Origin: JAMQKA01 sp031569985
GTDB taxonomy: Bacteria; Bacteroidota; Rhodothermia; Balneolales; Balneolaceae
Direction: 5' to 3'
Assembly (NCBI RefSeq): GCF_031569985.1
Contig: NZ_JAMQKA010000022.1
Span: 23,251-87,250 of the forward strand
Length of the DNA stretch: 64,000 nt
Shown: positions 46,771 through 56,127 of the stretch, piece by piece
Layout: each line of letters starts with the position of its first letter
Position numbering within the stretch: the first letter of the stretch is position 1
The notes under the pieces: model-generated
The model's database searches: none
The model's input: the letters and a program-made list of their open reading frames with translations, nothing else
What the model was told of the DNA's origin: nothing
Program-made: the position numbers and the translations under genes

Positions 46771-48612
46771 TTAGTTAGAACTATAGAGAGGATTCTGAAC
46801 CAACTCTTCGTTACGATTCACCTCTTCGCGCGGTATGGGATATAGATACATCTTATTCTCCCACGCCCGCTCTTGAACCTGTATTTGTTCAATATTTGAG
46901 TAGGTGTATTCGTAATACGGGTCATTAACATTATGCTCGGCCGTGAGATTGATACCAAAGGCGTTGTCATCGAGCTCATCCGGAGCAATCATCCAGCGGC
47001 GGACGTCAAAGAAGCGATGTTCTTCGTACATCAGTTCAATGCGCCGTTCATCGCGGTACTGTTCCATCAACTCTTGTCCAGATGCGGTAATATCAGGCAT
47101 TCCGGCACGATCCCTGATTTTATTCAGTTCACGTCGGGCATCACCTACGTGTCCAAGTTCAATGGAAGCCTCCACATAGTTCAGCAGGATTTCTGCATAG
47201 CGGAAATAGGGCCAGGGCACTTCCTGGATCTCATTTTGATGATCCACGGCCGGATCCATGAACTTACGTACGTAATAACCGGTAGTCGTACCGTTCCAGT
47301 CTTCAATAGGACTACTCCGGGTATCCAGTCCAGGAATTGGGCTATCTGGGTTTGTCCTGTTACCAGAATTGTCGACGTTGTAGTATTCCAGGAACGTCTG
47401 AATTCTTCCTTCAGGATCCCCCGTAACATCGGCAGGCCGCTGCTGCCAATCTGCGCCATCATACATGATGTTAGCATAGAAACGTGGGTCCCGGTTTTCA
47501 TAGGGAGAATCACCATAAGCGGGATCTCCGTTTTCGAACTCCTGCCAGTCAAATTCAGAGCCATCTTCCATATCGAAGTCGTCTACGAGTTCCTGAATCG
47601 GTACATTTCCACCCCAGGTGTGATAGCCGTTGGGACCGTTGTACAGCCCGTGATCGGCTTCGTTGTACTCATAGGGAAACTCCGAATTGACATTCAGACT
47701 CATGATCGTTTCTGACGTGTTATTCAGGTACATCTCCGTGTAGTTGGCTACCGGGTCCGGGTTTTGATCATAGAGTTGGTAGATCCCCATATCCATCACG
47801 GCTTTAGCAGCATCCTTGGCATCCTGCCACATCTGGGTGCGGTTGGCCCCGGAGTAGCTGATGTATTCTGGATTGCTGTATCCACCCGCCCAGCTGGGGT
47901 CATGGTAGAGATCGCTCGCTGCATAAAGCAATACGCGTGATTTAAGTGCCAGTGCAGCTCCTCGGGTAGCACGACCTACATTCTCTCCGCTGTATGTATC
48001 GGGCAGCCTGGAAGCAGCCTGCTCAATGTCAGACAAGATAAAATCTACGGTCTCTTTGAGCGTATTACGTGGTATGAGCATCTCCTCATTTTGCCCGAGT
48101 TCGTAGACTTGGTCAACCAACGGAACGCCGCCCCATTGTCGGAAGAGCACATAGTAGAAATAGGCACGCAGGAAGTAGACTTCTCCCGTCAACCGCTCTT
48201 TTAAAGCCTCGTCTTCAAACGAGGCTTCTCCAATATTGTTGAGAAAGATGTTCGCAGTGCGAATGTTACCATAAAGATCACCCCATCTAGTATGGCTCAA
48301 CTCGTCATCAGTGTAAGTACCCATGTTACTTGGGCTAATGTTGGACTGTACCACATCGATCGTACCACGACCGTGGATGAATTGTGCTTCGTCTACATGG
48401 GAGGCCATCATGGTTTCGCCGAAGCCCCGGCCCATGCCCACGTACAGTTCATTTACGTACGATGTGGTTAGTGAAGGATCCTCCCAGACGTTCTCTTCCG
48501 ATACCGTATCCAATGGCTGTTTGTTTAGGATAGAAGTATCACAAGCCGTCATGGCAAGGATCACAAAACAAACGAGAGTTAATCTATTAATTAAGTTCTT
48601 CATAATGATCAT
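46771..48612 (-). CDS. SusD/RagB-family outer-membrane glycan-binding lipoprotein
   Basis: The protein has 613 residues, longer than the first SusD. The leader ends in LAMTACD (lipobox). SusD features include NIRTANIFLNN, LTGEVYFLRAYFYYVLFRQWGGVPLVD, RGAALALKSRVLLYAASDLYH, and the C-terminal RYAEILLNYVEASIELG and YRDERRIELMYEEHRFFDVRRW. It pairs with the SusC ending 10 bases upstream. MKNL, three codons in, is the likelier start. The two SusD proteins are not close copies, so the two loci probably recognise different glycans or parts of one. Confidence 0.95.
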   Translation of the reverse strand: MIIMKNLINRLTLVCFVILAMTACDTSILNKQPLDTVSEENVWEDPSLTTSYVNELYVGMGRGFGETMMASHVDEAQFIHGRGTIDVVQSNISPSNMGTYTDDELSHTRWGDLYGNIRTANIFLNNIGEASFEDEALKERLTGEVYFLRAYFYYVLFRQWGGVPLVDQVYELGQNEEMLIPRNTLKETVDFILSDIEQAASRLPDTYSGENVGRATRGAALALKSRVLLYAASDLYHDPSWAGGYSNPEYISYSGANRTQMWQDAKDAAKAVMDMGIYQLYDQNPDPVANYTEMYLNNTSETIMSLNVNSEFPYEYNEADHGLYNGPNGYHTWGGNVPIQELVDDFDMEDGSEFDWQEFENGDPAYGDSPYENRDPRFYANIMYDGADWQQRPADVTGDPEGRIQTFLEYYNVDNSGNRTNPDSPIPGLDTRSSPIEDWNGTTTGYYVRKFMDPAVDHQNEIQEVPWPYFRYAEILLNYVEASIELGHVGDARRELNKIRDRAGMPDITASGQELMEQYRDERRIELMYEEHRFFDVRRWMIAPDELDDNAFGINLTAEHNVNDPYYEYTYSNIEQIQVQERAWENKMYLYPIPREEVNRNEELVQNPLYSSN

Positions 48613-48622
48613 TTACTTTTGC

Positions 48623-51600
48623 TTAGAATGATACGGATAATCCGACATTGATAATTCGCTTCTGCGGATAGTACTGACCGTTTCCACTGCCAGCTTCAGG
48701 ATCCATAAACTTGATCTTGCTCAATGTCAACAAGTTGAACCCGTTAGTGTAGACCCGCATATTACGCAGGCCAACCCGACTGAGTAGCTCATCTGGCAAG
48801 TTGTATCCTATCTCTACAGTTTTGAGGCGAATATAATCTGTCTCCTCAAGGAAGTAAGTATTGGCATTACTGGCCCAGTATTCATCACCACGGTTCCAGG
48901 TTCTTGGATCTGTGGTGCTTGGACGGTCAGGAGAACCATCACCGTCAAGATCACCGATCCAACGGTTATCCGCGAAGTCAGCACGGAAGTTTCCTATTTC
49001 ACCAGACTCCGTTTGAGTATACACGACCCCGCCAGTTGCCCCCTGGAAGAAGACTGTGAAATCAAAGTTTTGATAAGAAGCTGAAAGCTCCAGTCCACCA
49101 GTGAACTTCGGGACATCAGTTTTATCAATGCGTTTGCGGTCGTCGGCAGTTATTTCACCGTCGCCATTGATGTCTTTAAATATTACATCACCCGGACGTG
49201 CACCATCCCAGTGAGCAGAGTTGTCAACCTGTTCCTGGGTCTGGTAAATTCCATCGGCGATGTAGTAAAGATCGGTAAACATCGGGTGTCCGGTGGATTG
49301 CTGCCACTCGGGTGCACCAGGTGCTTCATCCCAGAATTTAATCTCGTTAAGAGCGTAGGTACCATTGAGGGTTACATCATAGAAGAAATCATTTCCTACC
49401 TGGTTGCGATAGGTAATGGAACCATCATATCCCCAGCTCCGGACCTCACCAATATTTTCACGTGGAAGTGTAAGGCCTGAGGTTTCCGGTACGGAAGCAT
49501 TACGCCACCAGAGAATATCCTCTCGCAGGTAATCGTAGTAATCAAACGTCAACGAGATGTTTTCATTAAGCATCGTTGCATCGATACCGATATCAAGCTG
49601 GTTGGCAACTTCCCAGGTCACCTGAGGGTTTGGCACACGTGTTTGATAAATGGAGGGTTGAATTGATCCGCCACCCATTACGCGTCCGTCACCGAAGCCA
49701 TAAGGGGCGAGGTATTGGAAAGGTTCAATACGGTCATTACCAGTTTGTCCCCAGGAACCACGCAACTTCAATTCGCTGATGAAGTCTATGTTCTCAGAAA
49801 AGAACTCCTCTTCAGAAAGCCTCCATCCAACTGAAAATGCAGGGAAGAAACCAAACCGACCTTCTTCAGGAAAAATATATGATCCATCATAACGACCGAC
49901 AAATTCGAACAGGTACTTGTCCTGGTAGTCGTAATTAACACGAGTGAAGTAATTCAGCCGTGCACCGTGAGAAGCACTCCCGTCATTGTCTTTTTCAGAA
50001 TCTCCGCCAGCAAACATTTGGTCGACCTGGTCGGAAATGTAGAAACGACGGAATGCATTAAAGTAATTATTACTGAATCGTGTTTGCTCAGTACCCAAAA
50101 GAATACTACCCGTGTGATCACCAAAATCACGTTGATATTCAGCAACAAGGTTTAACAGTACATTGTAGCCTTCGCTGGACTCTTCGAAGAGTCTTGGTTC
50201 AGGGAATCCGCGTGGAGCACCAGTAAGAAACTGTTCTGGATCTGCATTATCACCAGCGTTCTCATAGCCGGAACGATCAAACTGGTACAGCGTCCATGGT
50301 GTCTGCCAGTTCTTGACTGACTGGAAGTTTTTATCATAACTAACATTTGCTCGCACACCCAAGCCATCTACACCTGGAATGTCAATATCGACACCAAGAT
50401 TACTCTGGAAAAAATACCGCTCATCGTCGGAGTAGCCCGTTTCAGGGGTAGCAGCTACAACCGGGTTGGTTCCATTTTCAATATCTGGACCCGGAAGGCC
50501 ATTGGGCCATCTTGCCGGCAGGTGTGGTTTACCACGCATGGTAAATCGAAAAATAGAGCCAGCTGAACGGTTGGGGAAGTTCCTATCTTCCAAACGACCA
50601 GAAACATCAAATCGAAGATTGATGAAATCATTTATCGTTCCATCAATGTTGCTTCGGAAGTTGTACTGGTTATAACGAGTTGCACTATTCTCATAGAATC
50701 CATCCTCAGTTAAACCTCCAAATGAAAGATAATAGCTCACGCTTTCATTTCCCCCGGAAACCGACATATCCGCCTTGGTCTGATACGACATCGGTTTCAA
50801 TACTTCTGAGAACCAGTCGGTATCAGGATAAAGCCAGGGATCGTAATTTGGATTTCCATACTTCTGGATATCATCCTCGCTATAACTTAACGGACGACCA
50901 CGATAATGATCAATCTCATTGAGCATGCTAAGGTATTGCTGAGCATCGGCCATTTCCGGTAGGCGTGTTGGCTGGTTAAAACCCTGATTGAATTTAAGAT
51001 TAAACTGGGGCCCGCCTGCTCCGCTTGTTCCACGCTTGGTCGTAACCAGGATAACACCATTCGCAGCCTGTGATCCATAGATAGCTGCGGTAGCATCTTT
51101 AAGAACACTAATGCTTTCAATATTTTCTGGATTCAGACGCTCAAGCCCACCAGAGCGATTGGGGACACCATCGATTACAACCAACGGTTCGTTGGTATCG
51201 AGGTCGTCTCCACGATCATCATCCAGCGTTGAGTTACCGCGAATACGAATAGTAGAGCCATCGTAGCCCGGCTCACCACTGCTGTTTACGGTGACCAATC
51301 CTGGAATGCGTCCACCCAGTGTATTCGAGACATTACTGGTTGGCACTTTTTCAAGATCTTCACCGCCTACAGCACTAACTGAACCGGTCAACGTTTCCTT
51401 CTCTCGCTCGCCATAACCAACAACAACAAGCTCTTCACCTGAAACTGTCTGTGGCAGCATTATCACATCTATTGAGGTTCGGCCATTTATAGCAACTTCC
51501 TGTCGCTGGAAACCTACAAATGAAAATACGAGCGTATCCTGCAGTGAAGGTACGCCGAGCTCCCATGTACCATCGGCTCCAGAAGTAGTACCTGTTGTAG

Positions 51601-52045
51601 TTCCTTTTACCAGGATGTTTACACCAGGCAGCGTTTCTCCCTGGTTGTCAACAACCTGGCCGCTGACAGTTTCAAGTGCTTGTTGTTCGGTATTTTCCGG
51701 CTCTGACTTAACAATGCCGAAAAGACGGTTATCAAGCTGTTTTAGTGCAAGCGGATATTGGTGAATAACCTCTTGTACACCTTTCATAATGCTGTTTTTC
51801 GTCAGAACGACTTCCTTATTAATACGCTTTGATTCGAGCAGCCGATCCTCATAGAGGAATACAACATTATACTTGCTTTCAATATCAGCAAGTGCGTCGC
51901 TTAACAGTGTACCCGACTCAACCATATGTATTTTTTTCTGGCTGTTCAGAGTAAACACATTATCAATCTCGTCCTGTGCTATCGCGCCCGGCACCACCAT
52001 GCTGACCACAATGAGGACGCTAAAAATAAATTTGAGTATTTTCAT
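48623..52045 (-). CDS. SusC-family TonB-dependent outer-membrane transporter
   Basis: The protein has 1140 residues, intact. Signal peptide (FSVLIVVSMVVPGAIA), STN domain (GTLLSDALADIESKYNVVFLYED), carboxypeptidase-regulatory-like domain (ETLPGVNILVKGTTTGTTSG), the SusC signature ELVVVGYGEREKETLTGS, plug with DATAAIYGSQAANGVI, then a barrel ending in INVGLSVSF. It imports oligosaccharides with the SusD gene 10 bases downstream and TonB energy. The STN domain implies signalling to a FecR; the FecR at 52135 lies directly upstream, but no sigma gene accompanies it. An AGGG ribosome site precedes the start. Confidence 0.96.
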   Translation of the reverse strand: MKILKFIFSVLIVVSMVVPGAIAQDEIDNVFTLNSQKKIHMVESGTLLSDALADIESKYNVVFLYEDRLLESKRINKEVVLTKNSIMKGVQEVIHQYPLALKQLDNRLFGIVKSEPENTEQQALETVSGQVVDNQGETLPGVNILVKGTTTGTTSGADGTWELGVPSLQDTLVFSFVGFQRQEVAINGRTSIDVIMLPQTVSGEELVVVGYGEREKETLTGSVSAVGGEDLEKVPTSNVSNTLGGRIPGLVTVNSSGEPGYDGSTIRIRGNSTLDDDRGDDLDTNEPLVVIDGVPNRSGGLERLNPENIESISVLKDATAAIYGSQAANGVILVTTKRGTSGAGGPQFNLKFNQGFNQPTRLPEMADAQQYLSMLNEIDHYRGRPLSYSEDDIQKYGNPNYDPWLYPDTDWFSEVLKPMSYQTKADMSVSGGNESVSYYLSFGGLTEDGFYENSATRYNQYNFRSNIDGTINDFINLRFDVSGRLEDRNFPNRSAGSIFRFTMRGKPHLPARWPNGLPGPDIENGTNPVVAATPETGYSDDERYFFQSNLGVDIDIPGVDGLGVRANVSYDKNFQSVKNWQTPWTLYQFDRSGYENAGDNADPEQFLTGAPRGFPEPRLFEESSEGYNVLLNLVAEYQRDFGDHTGSILLGTEQTRFSNNYFNAFRRFYISDQVDQMFAGGDSEKDNDGSASHGARLNYFTRVNYDYQDKYLFEFVGRYDGSYIFPEEGRFGFFPAFSVGWRLSEEEFFSENIDFISELKLRGSWGQTGNDRIEPFQYLAPYGFGDGRVMGGGSIQPSIYQTRVPNPQVTWEVANQLDIGIDATMLNENISLTFDYYDYLREDILWWRNASVPETSGLTLPRENIGEVRSWGYDGSITYRNQVGNDFFYDVTLNGTYALNEIKFWDEAPGAPEWQQSTGHPMFTDLYYIADGIYQTQEQVDNSAHWDGARPGDVIFKDINGDGEITADDRKRIDKTDVPKFTGGLELSASYQNFDFTVFFQGATGGVVYTQTESGEIGNFRADFADNRWIGDLDGDGSPDRPSTTDPRTWNRGDEYWASNANTYFLEETDYIRLKTVEIGYNLPDELLSRVGLRNMRVYTNGFNLLTLSKIKFMDPEAGSGNGQYYPQKRIINVGLSVSF

Positions 52046-52134
52046 AATCCCTGAGTTTAGTGCTTTAACATTGTATTTGTGGTTAGTATTTGATCATTTC
52101 TGTTACAGTTTGCGATAGTGACCCCCTTTTGTTG

Positions 52135-53211
52135 TTAATGTTTGTTTCCAAAAAAGACCGTGCCTTCAGACAGTGAAACCTGCTCACCCATTACCTCAGA
52201 GAGGGATTGTGTCAAGTGCTCAAGGTCCTTCAGCTTTATTGTACCGGTCAATTTTCGTGTATAAAGTTCTTTGTTGTTTACAACTACCTCTACGCCAAAT
52301 GTCCGTTCAATTCTATAAATGAGATAAGAGAGCGGCGAGCTGTCCAGAGTAAGTTGATTATCAATCCAGGACGTAAAAACCTCAAGATTTGGGTGAGGTT
52401 TAATTTCAACTGTTGACATTTCATTACTGAAATGAGCCAGTTCATTGGGCTCCATCAAATGCTTATCTGAAGCCAGGCTGCTCTTATCACTTTTGGTTCT
52501 TCTTTGAATGGAAACCTTACCCTCCTCTAGTCCTACACGCGTATCCTTTTCACCACTGGCAACTACAAACTTGGTACCCATCACTTCAATAACTCCATCA
52601 TCGGTAATCACTTTAAACGGAGGTTCTTTTCCATTTTCCCTGCTGGCTATATCAAAATAGGCTTCCCCCTCCAGGTATACTTCGGTGACATTTCCCCTAA
52701 CCCACCCCGCGGGATAGGTAATTGAAGAGTTGGCATTCAGGCGTATTGTAGATCCATCAGAAAGGGCGATTGTTTTTTGCTGTTGATATTCGGTCTCAAT
52801 GGTTTTCCATTCAATTTGAGCCGGCTCTTTTTGTGGGGAGGTAGTCGTTTCCTGAATCAGATAGGTTGTAATACCTGTAACAGCAGCTACAAGAATGGCT
52901 GCTGCAACTTTAAATATCCAGTGACTTTTTGAATCGCGTGAAGGAGGTGTGATGCCAAAATTTTCGATGGCATTATTTTTATTTATTCGCTCTTCGAGCT
53001 CATCCCACTCCTCGCCTATATCTTGGTTGTTCGCATGGACGAAGTCCATCCCAAGAATTTTTTCCTGGGCTTCTTCAGCAAGCTTTTTATTGCGGGGAGA
53101 CTCTTTGATCCAGTTATCCCAGGTTTTCATTTCCCGGGTGGAACCTGTTCCCTTGACCCACCTGATAAAAGATAAATTGTTAGCCAGTTGTTCTGTCGAA
53201 GAATCCTGCAT
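52135..53211 (-). CDS. FecR-family anti-sigma factor without adjacent sigma gene
   Basis: The protein has 358 residues. The order is the N-terminal sigma-contact region (SFIRWVKGTGSTREMKTWDNW), a membrane segment (FKVAAAILVAAVTGITTYLI), the FecR domain (IALSDGSTIRLNANSSITY, TEVYLEGEAYFDIAS, IEVMGTKFVVAS), and a DUF4974-like C-terminus. It is a paralogue of the FecR at 37120. It lies 89 bases upstream of the second SusC. The 282-base gap upstream, 53212-53493, shows no sigma gene, RNA gene or clear operator. Confidence 0.94.
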   Translation of the reverse strand: MQDSSTEQLANNLSFIRWVKGTGSTREMKTWDNWIKESPRNKKLAEEAQEKILGMDFVHANNQDIGEEWDELEERINKNNAIENFGITPPSRDSKSHWIFKVAAAILVAAVTGITTYLIQETTTSPQKEPAQIEWKTIETEYQQQKTIALSDGSTIRLNANSSITYPAGWVRGNVTEVYLEGEAYFDIASRENGKEPPFKVITDDGVIEVMGTKFVVASGEKDTRVGLEEGKVSIQRRTKSDKSSLASDKHLMEPNELAHFSNEMSTVEIKPHPNLEVFTSWIDNQLTLDSSPLSYLIYRIERTFGVEVVVNNKELYTRKLTGTIKLKDLEHLTQSLSEVMGEQVSLSEGTVFFGNKH

Positions 53212-53493
53212 TGTCTAGAACAGCGTGCCGAAAAACTTTTCCTATTTTACGATTATTACGATTACATAATAAAGAGCCTCAATAGATTGGTTTGTAATGG
53301 GGGTTCTTTTAAAGAATATAGGAATCGCTAAAATCACTGTTTAAAGGGGATAAAGACATATTTTTAGCTATATATCTTGAATCGGAATACACTTACCAAG
53401 TAAAAATCTTCGAAGTCATGGATTTTCTTGTTCTTGGTTTGTGTATCTCCCCCAAATTTTTATGAAGAATTTATAATGACTTTCCCAGGGTAT

Positions 53494-55920
53494 TTAATTT
53501 GACACTATCGTGACTTCAGCTGGTGCCAACCCTTCCGAGGTGGCCCTGAGATTGATAGTCCCTTTTTCCCCATTTGACTGTATTACGATACGTGCCTTTC
53601 CCTGGTATACTTTTCGATGATCTGCTTTATACGGTTCCAGGCTGTTATGGTTACTGCTACCCACCCCGATGTTCTTACCTGCTCCGTCCAGTTCAAAATT
53701 GATCATATTCTCAGCAGATGGAACAACAGCGCCGTCTTTATCAGTGACCAACACCTGAACGCTGGAGATATCCTTCCCGTTGGCCCGGATTGTAGAACGG
53801 TTGGGGTTTAGTACAATCTGACTGGGTTCGCCGGTAGTTATGAGTTCATATGTTGCCACTTCCCGGCTGCCATTCCGAGCTACCGCGTGAAGCTTTCCGG
53901 GTTCATACGATACTTTCCAACGGAGGATATGATTATCAGCATCCGCCGTGCGGCGTACACCCTGAGACTCTCCGTCCAGGAACAGTTCAACCTCTTCAGC
54001 ATTGGAATAGGCGATCACTTCTACCTCATCTCCCCGGTATTCTTCCCAATTCCAGTGCGACTCAATATCAGCCCAGGGGCCCTCTTCCGATGGATCAACG
54101 GCCGCGATATAGACCATTGGCTCATCAGACCAAAGGCTCTGCCGGAAATAGAACCCCGGTTTCTTTTCGTTGCTTAAACTGACAAGCCCCGATCCGCTGC
54201 TTCGGTTCGGGAAACGCCCCGCCTCACCCATGTAATCGACGCCCGTCCAAAGAAACTGTCCCGGGATGTAATCATTATTCTTAACTGTAAGCCAGGCTTC
54301 ATAGGAATCGCCGTTCTCACTGCCAATAATTTTGCGATCCGGGAATTGCTTGTGATCATCTTCATAATACTCCTCCTGGTAGTTATAGCCCACCACATCA
54401 AGTACAGCAGCATAGCCCGTTTTATTTGCCAGCGGTGTGTTGGCTACAGCTGCGGTAATCGGTCGCGTGGGATCGATCTCCTTGACATAGTCATACAGTT
54501 TGCGTGCAATTTCTGTGACATTGTATCCGCTCGGCCGCCACGGCTGGTATTCATCGCGATAGGGATCCGTATATGGATCGTTGGGATAGTCAACCTCATT
54601 ACCAATGCTCCACATAATTACAGACGGGTGATTACGGTCTCTCCGAACAAAATCCTGGATATCACGCTTGGCCCATTCCTCGAAAAAGTCGCTGTAGCCG
54701 TGCTGAGAGTAATACTTTGTGAGCCCCGCAGCCCCCTCTTCCTGTCCTACATTCCACCCCTGTATCCATTTCTTTTTGCCGATCTCCCACTCATCAAAAG
54801 CCTCGTTCATCACAAGAAATCCCATCTCATCGGCCAGGTCCAACAGCTCCGGTGCAGGTGGATTATGACTGGTTCGGATAGCATTGGCTCCCATCTCTTT
54901 CATCAGCACCAGTCGATCTCTCCATTCCTGAACCGGTACCGCAGACCCCATGGATCCCGCATCGTTGTGGAGGCACACGCCCTTGATCAGCATCGATTGC
55001 CCATTCAAGAAGAAGCCCTCCTGGGCATCAAAGCGATAAGTGCGAACCCCAAAGCGTGTCTCTTGCCGATCGGACAGCTCTCCATCTCGCCGTATCTCGG
55101 ACACATGGCTATACAGGTGGGGATTTTCCGTAGACCACAGATCCGGGTTATTGACCTTAAATTCTTGGTCTACTTTCCGTTTTGAGTTGGGTGGGATAGT
55201 TATCTCGTCCTCTGTTTCCCCAATCTCACTCCCGGGGTCTTCAATTGAGCTTCTTACTTCAACGGTCTGCTCTTCATCTGAGTCGTTCACTACCGTTGTG
55301 GTAACTCGTACTACCGCTTCATCCCCGGTTACTTCAGGAGTTCGTATGAAAGTACCCCACTGTCCCAGATGTACCGGGTTTAGTACCTTCAGCCAAACCT
55401 GGCGGGTAATGCCACTGCCGGTGTACCAGCGCGCGTCGGCAAAGTTGGTATGATCGACTTTGACCGCAACTACATTAGGGGTATCACCATAATTCAGATG
55501 CTCGGTCAAATCATAACTAAAGCTGATAAAACCAAAAGGCCGCTTCCCCAGGTACTCGCCATTGATCCATACTTCTGAGTTTTGATAGACCCCGTCGAAA
55601 AGCAGTTGAATCCGTTTGCCTTTAATATTTTCCGGAAGTTCAAACGTTTTCCTGTACCACCCGATGCCGCCCGGAAGATATCCCTGTCCACTGGCGAACT
55701 CCCTGCTGAACTCCCCCTCAATGCTCCAGTCGTGTGGCAAATCCAGGCTGCGCCACTCGCTGTCATTAAAAGAGATGAATTCCGCACCGTGAACCTCCCC
55801 GAGATGAAATTTCCATCCGGCATCAAAATTCCTCTTTTCCCTGGCGGGCTGGCCGAAAAGAGCAGTTGCTAAAAAAAGAATAAGTACAGCGGTGATGGTT
55901 GATACCTGGCATATACGCAT
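53494..55920 (-). CDS. Glycoside hydrolase family 2 beta-galactosidase, secreted
   Basis: The protein has 808 residues with a signal peptide (ITAVLILFLATALFG). It is a full GH2 layout: sugar-binding jelly roll (GWKFHLGE, LPHDWSIEGEFS, GIGWYRKTFELP), immunoglobulin-like domain, TIM barrel with HNDAGSMGSAV, IRTSHNPPAPELLDLADE, acid/base Glu in WSIGNEVDYP and nucleophile Glu in IIGSENGDSYEAW, then C-terminal Ig-like domains. This type covers beta-galactosidases acting on oligosaccharides, including algal galactans. It is more complete than the 607-residue GH2 at 23540. It precedes the FecR-SusCD group. Confidence 0.93.
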   Translation of the reverse strand: MRICQVSTITAVLILFLATALFGQPAREKRNFDAGWKFHLGEVHGAEFISFNDSEWRSLDLPHDWSIEGEFSREFASGQGYLPGGIGWYRKTFELPENIKGKRIQLLFDGVYQNSEVWINGEYLGKRPFGFISFSYDLTEHLNYGDTPNVVAVKVDHTNFADARWYTGSGITRQVWLKVLNPVHLGQWGTFIRTPEVTGDEAVVRVTTTVVNDSDEEQTVEVRSSIEDPGSEIGETEDEITIPPNSKRKVDQEFKVNNPDLWSTENPHLYSHVSEIRRDGELSDRQETRFGVRTYRFDAQEGFFLNGQSMLIKGVCLHNDAGSMGSAVPVQEWRDRLVLMKEMGANAIRTSHNPPAPELLDLADEMGFLVMNEAFDEWEIGKKKWIQGWNVGQEEGAAGLTKYYSQHGYSDFFEEWAKRDIQDFVRRDRNHPSVIMWSIGNEVDYPNDPYTDPYRDEYQPWRPSGYNVTEIARKLYDYVKEIDPTRPITAAVANTPLANKTGYAAVLDVVGYNYQEEYYEDDHKQFPDRKIIGSENGDSYEAWLTVKNNDYIPGQFLWTGVDYMGEAGRFPNRSSGSGLVSLSNEKKPGFYFRQSLWSDEPMVYIAAVDPSEEGPWADIESHWNWEEYRGDEVEVIAYSNAEEVELFLDGESQGVRRTADADNHILRWKVSYEPGKLHAVARNGSREVATYELITTGEPSQIVLNPNRSTIRANGKDISSVQVLVTDKDGAVVPSAENMINFELDGAGKNIGVGSSNHNSLEPYKADHRKVYQGKARIVIQSNGEKGTINLRATSEGLAPAEVTIVSN

Positions 55921-55993
55921 GGTGGTCCCCTTTTATTGGATTAATTGGAAATTTCAGCTTGTTACGTCATAGTTTGATGGTATTACTACGATT

Positions 55994-56020
55994 AGCCAAT
56001 GCCGCGAGGAAGCATTGGCT
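55994..56020. repeat. Intergenic hairpin, possible dispersed repeat
   Basis: AGCCAATGC pairs perfectly with GCATTGGCT around a 9-base loop. It lies between the GH97 stop and the GH2 start. The loop region CCGCGAGGAAGC resembles the CGCGAGGAGGC word at 63270, suggesting copies of a related repeat. No T run follows, so a terminator role is doubtful. Confidence 0.45.
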
Positions 56021-56127
56021 GATCGCTATATTATGATGCAATATCCTGTCCTGAGCGCACAGAGTGCTGGAATACTTGCTCCCTGCATCCATCCCGTCCT
56101 GTTCGGAACATCGCATTTTGATTTAGC

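Noticed and set aside
53260..53275. TTATTACGATTACA-like sequence before the third FecR gene, considered as another LacI site
   Set aside because: Four mismatches to the pattern and poor symmetry.
54346..55185. 279-codon plus-strand frame within the GH2 gene
   Set aside because: Antisense to conserved GH2 catalytic segments; no recognisable protein.
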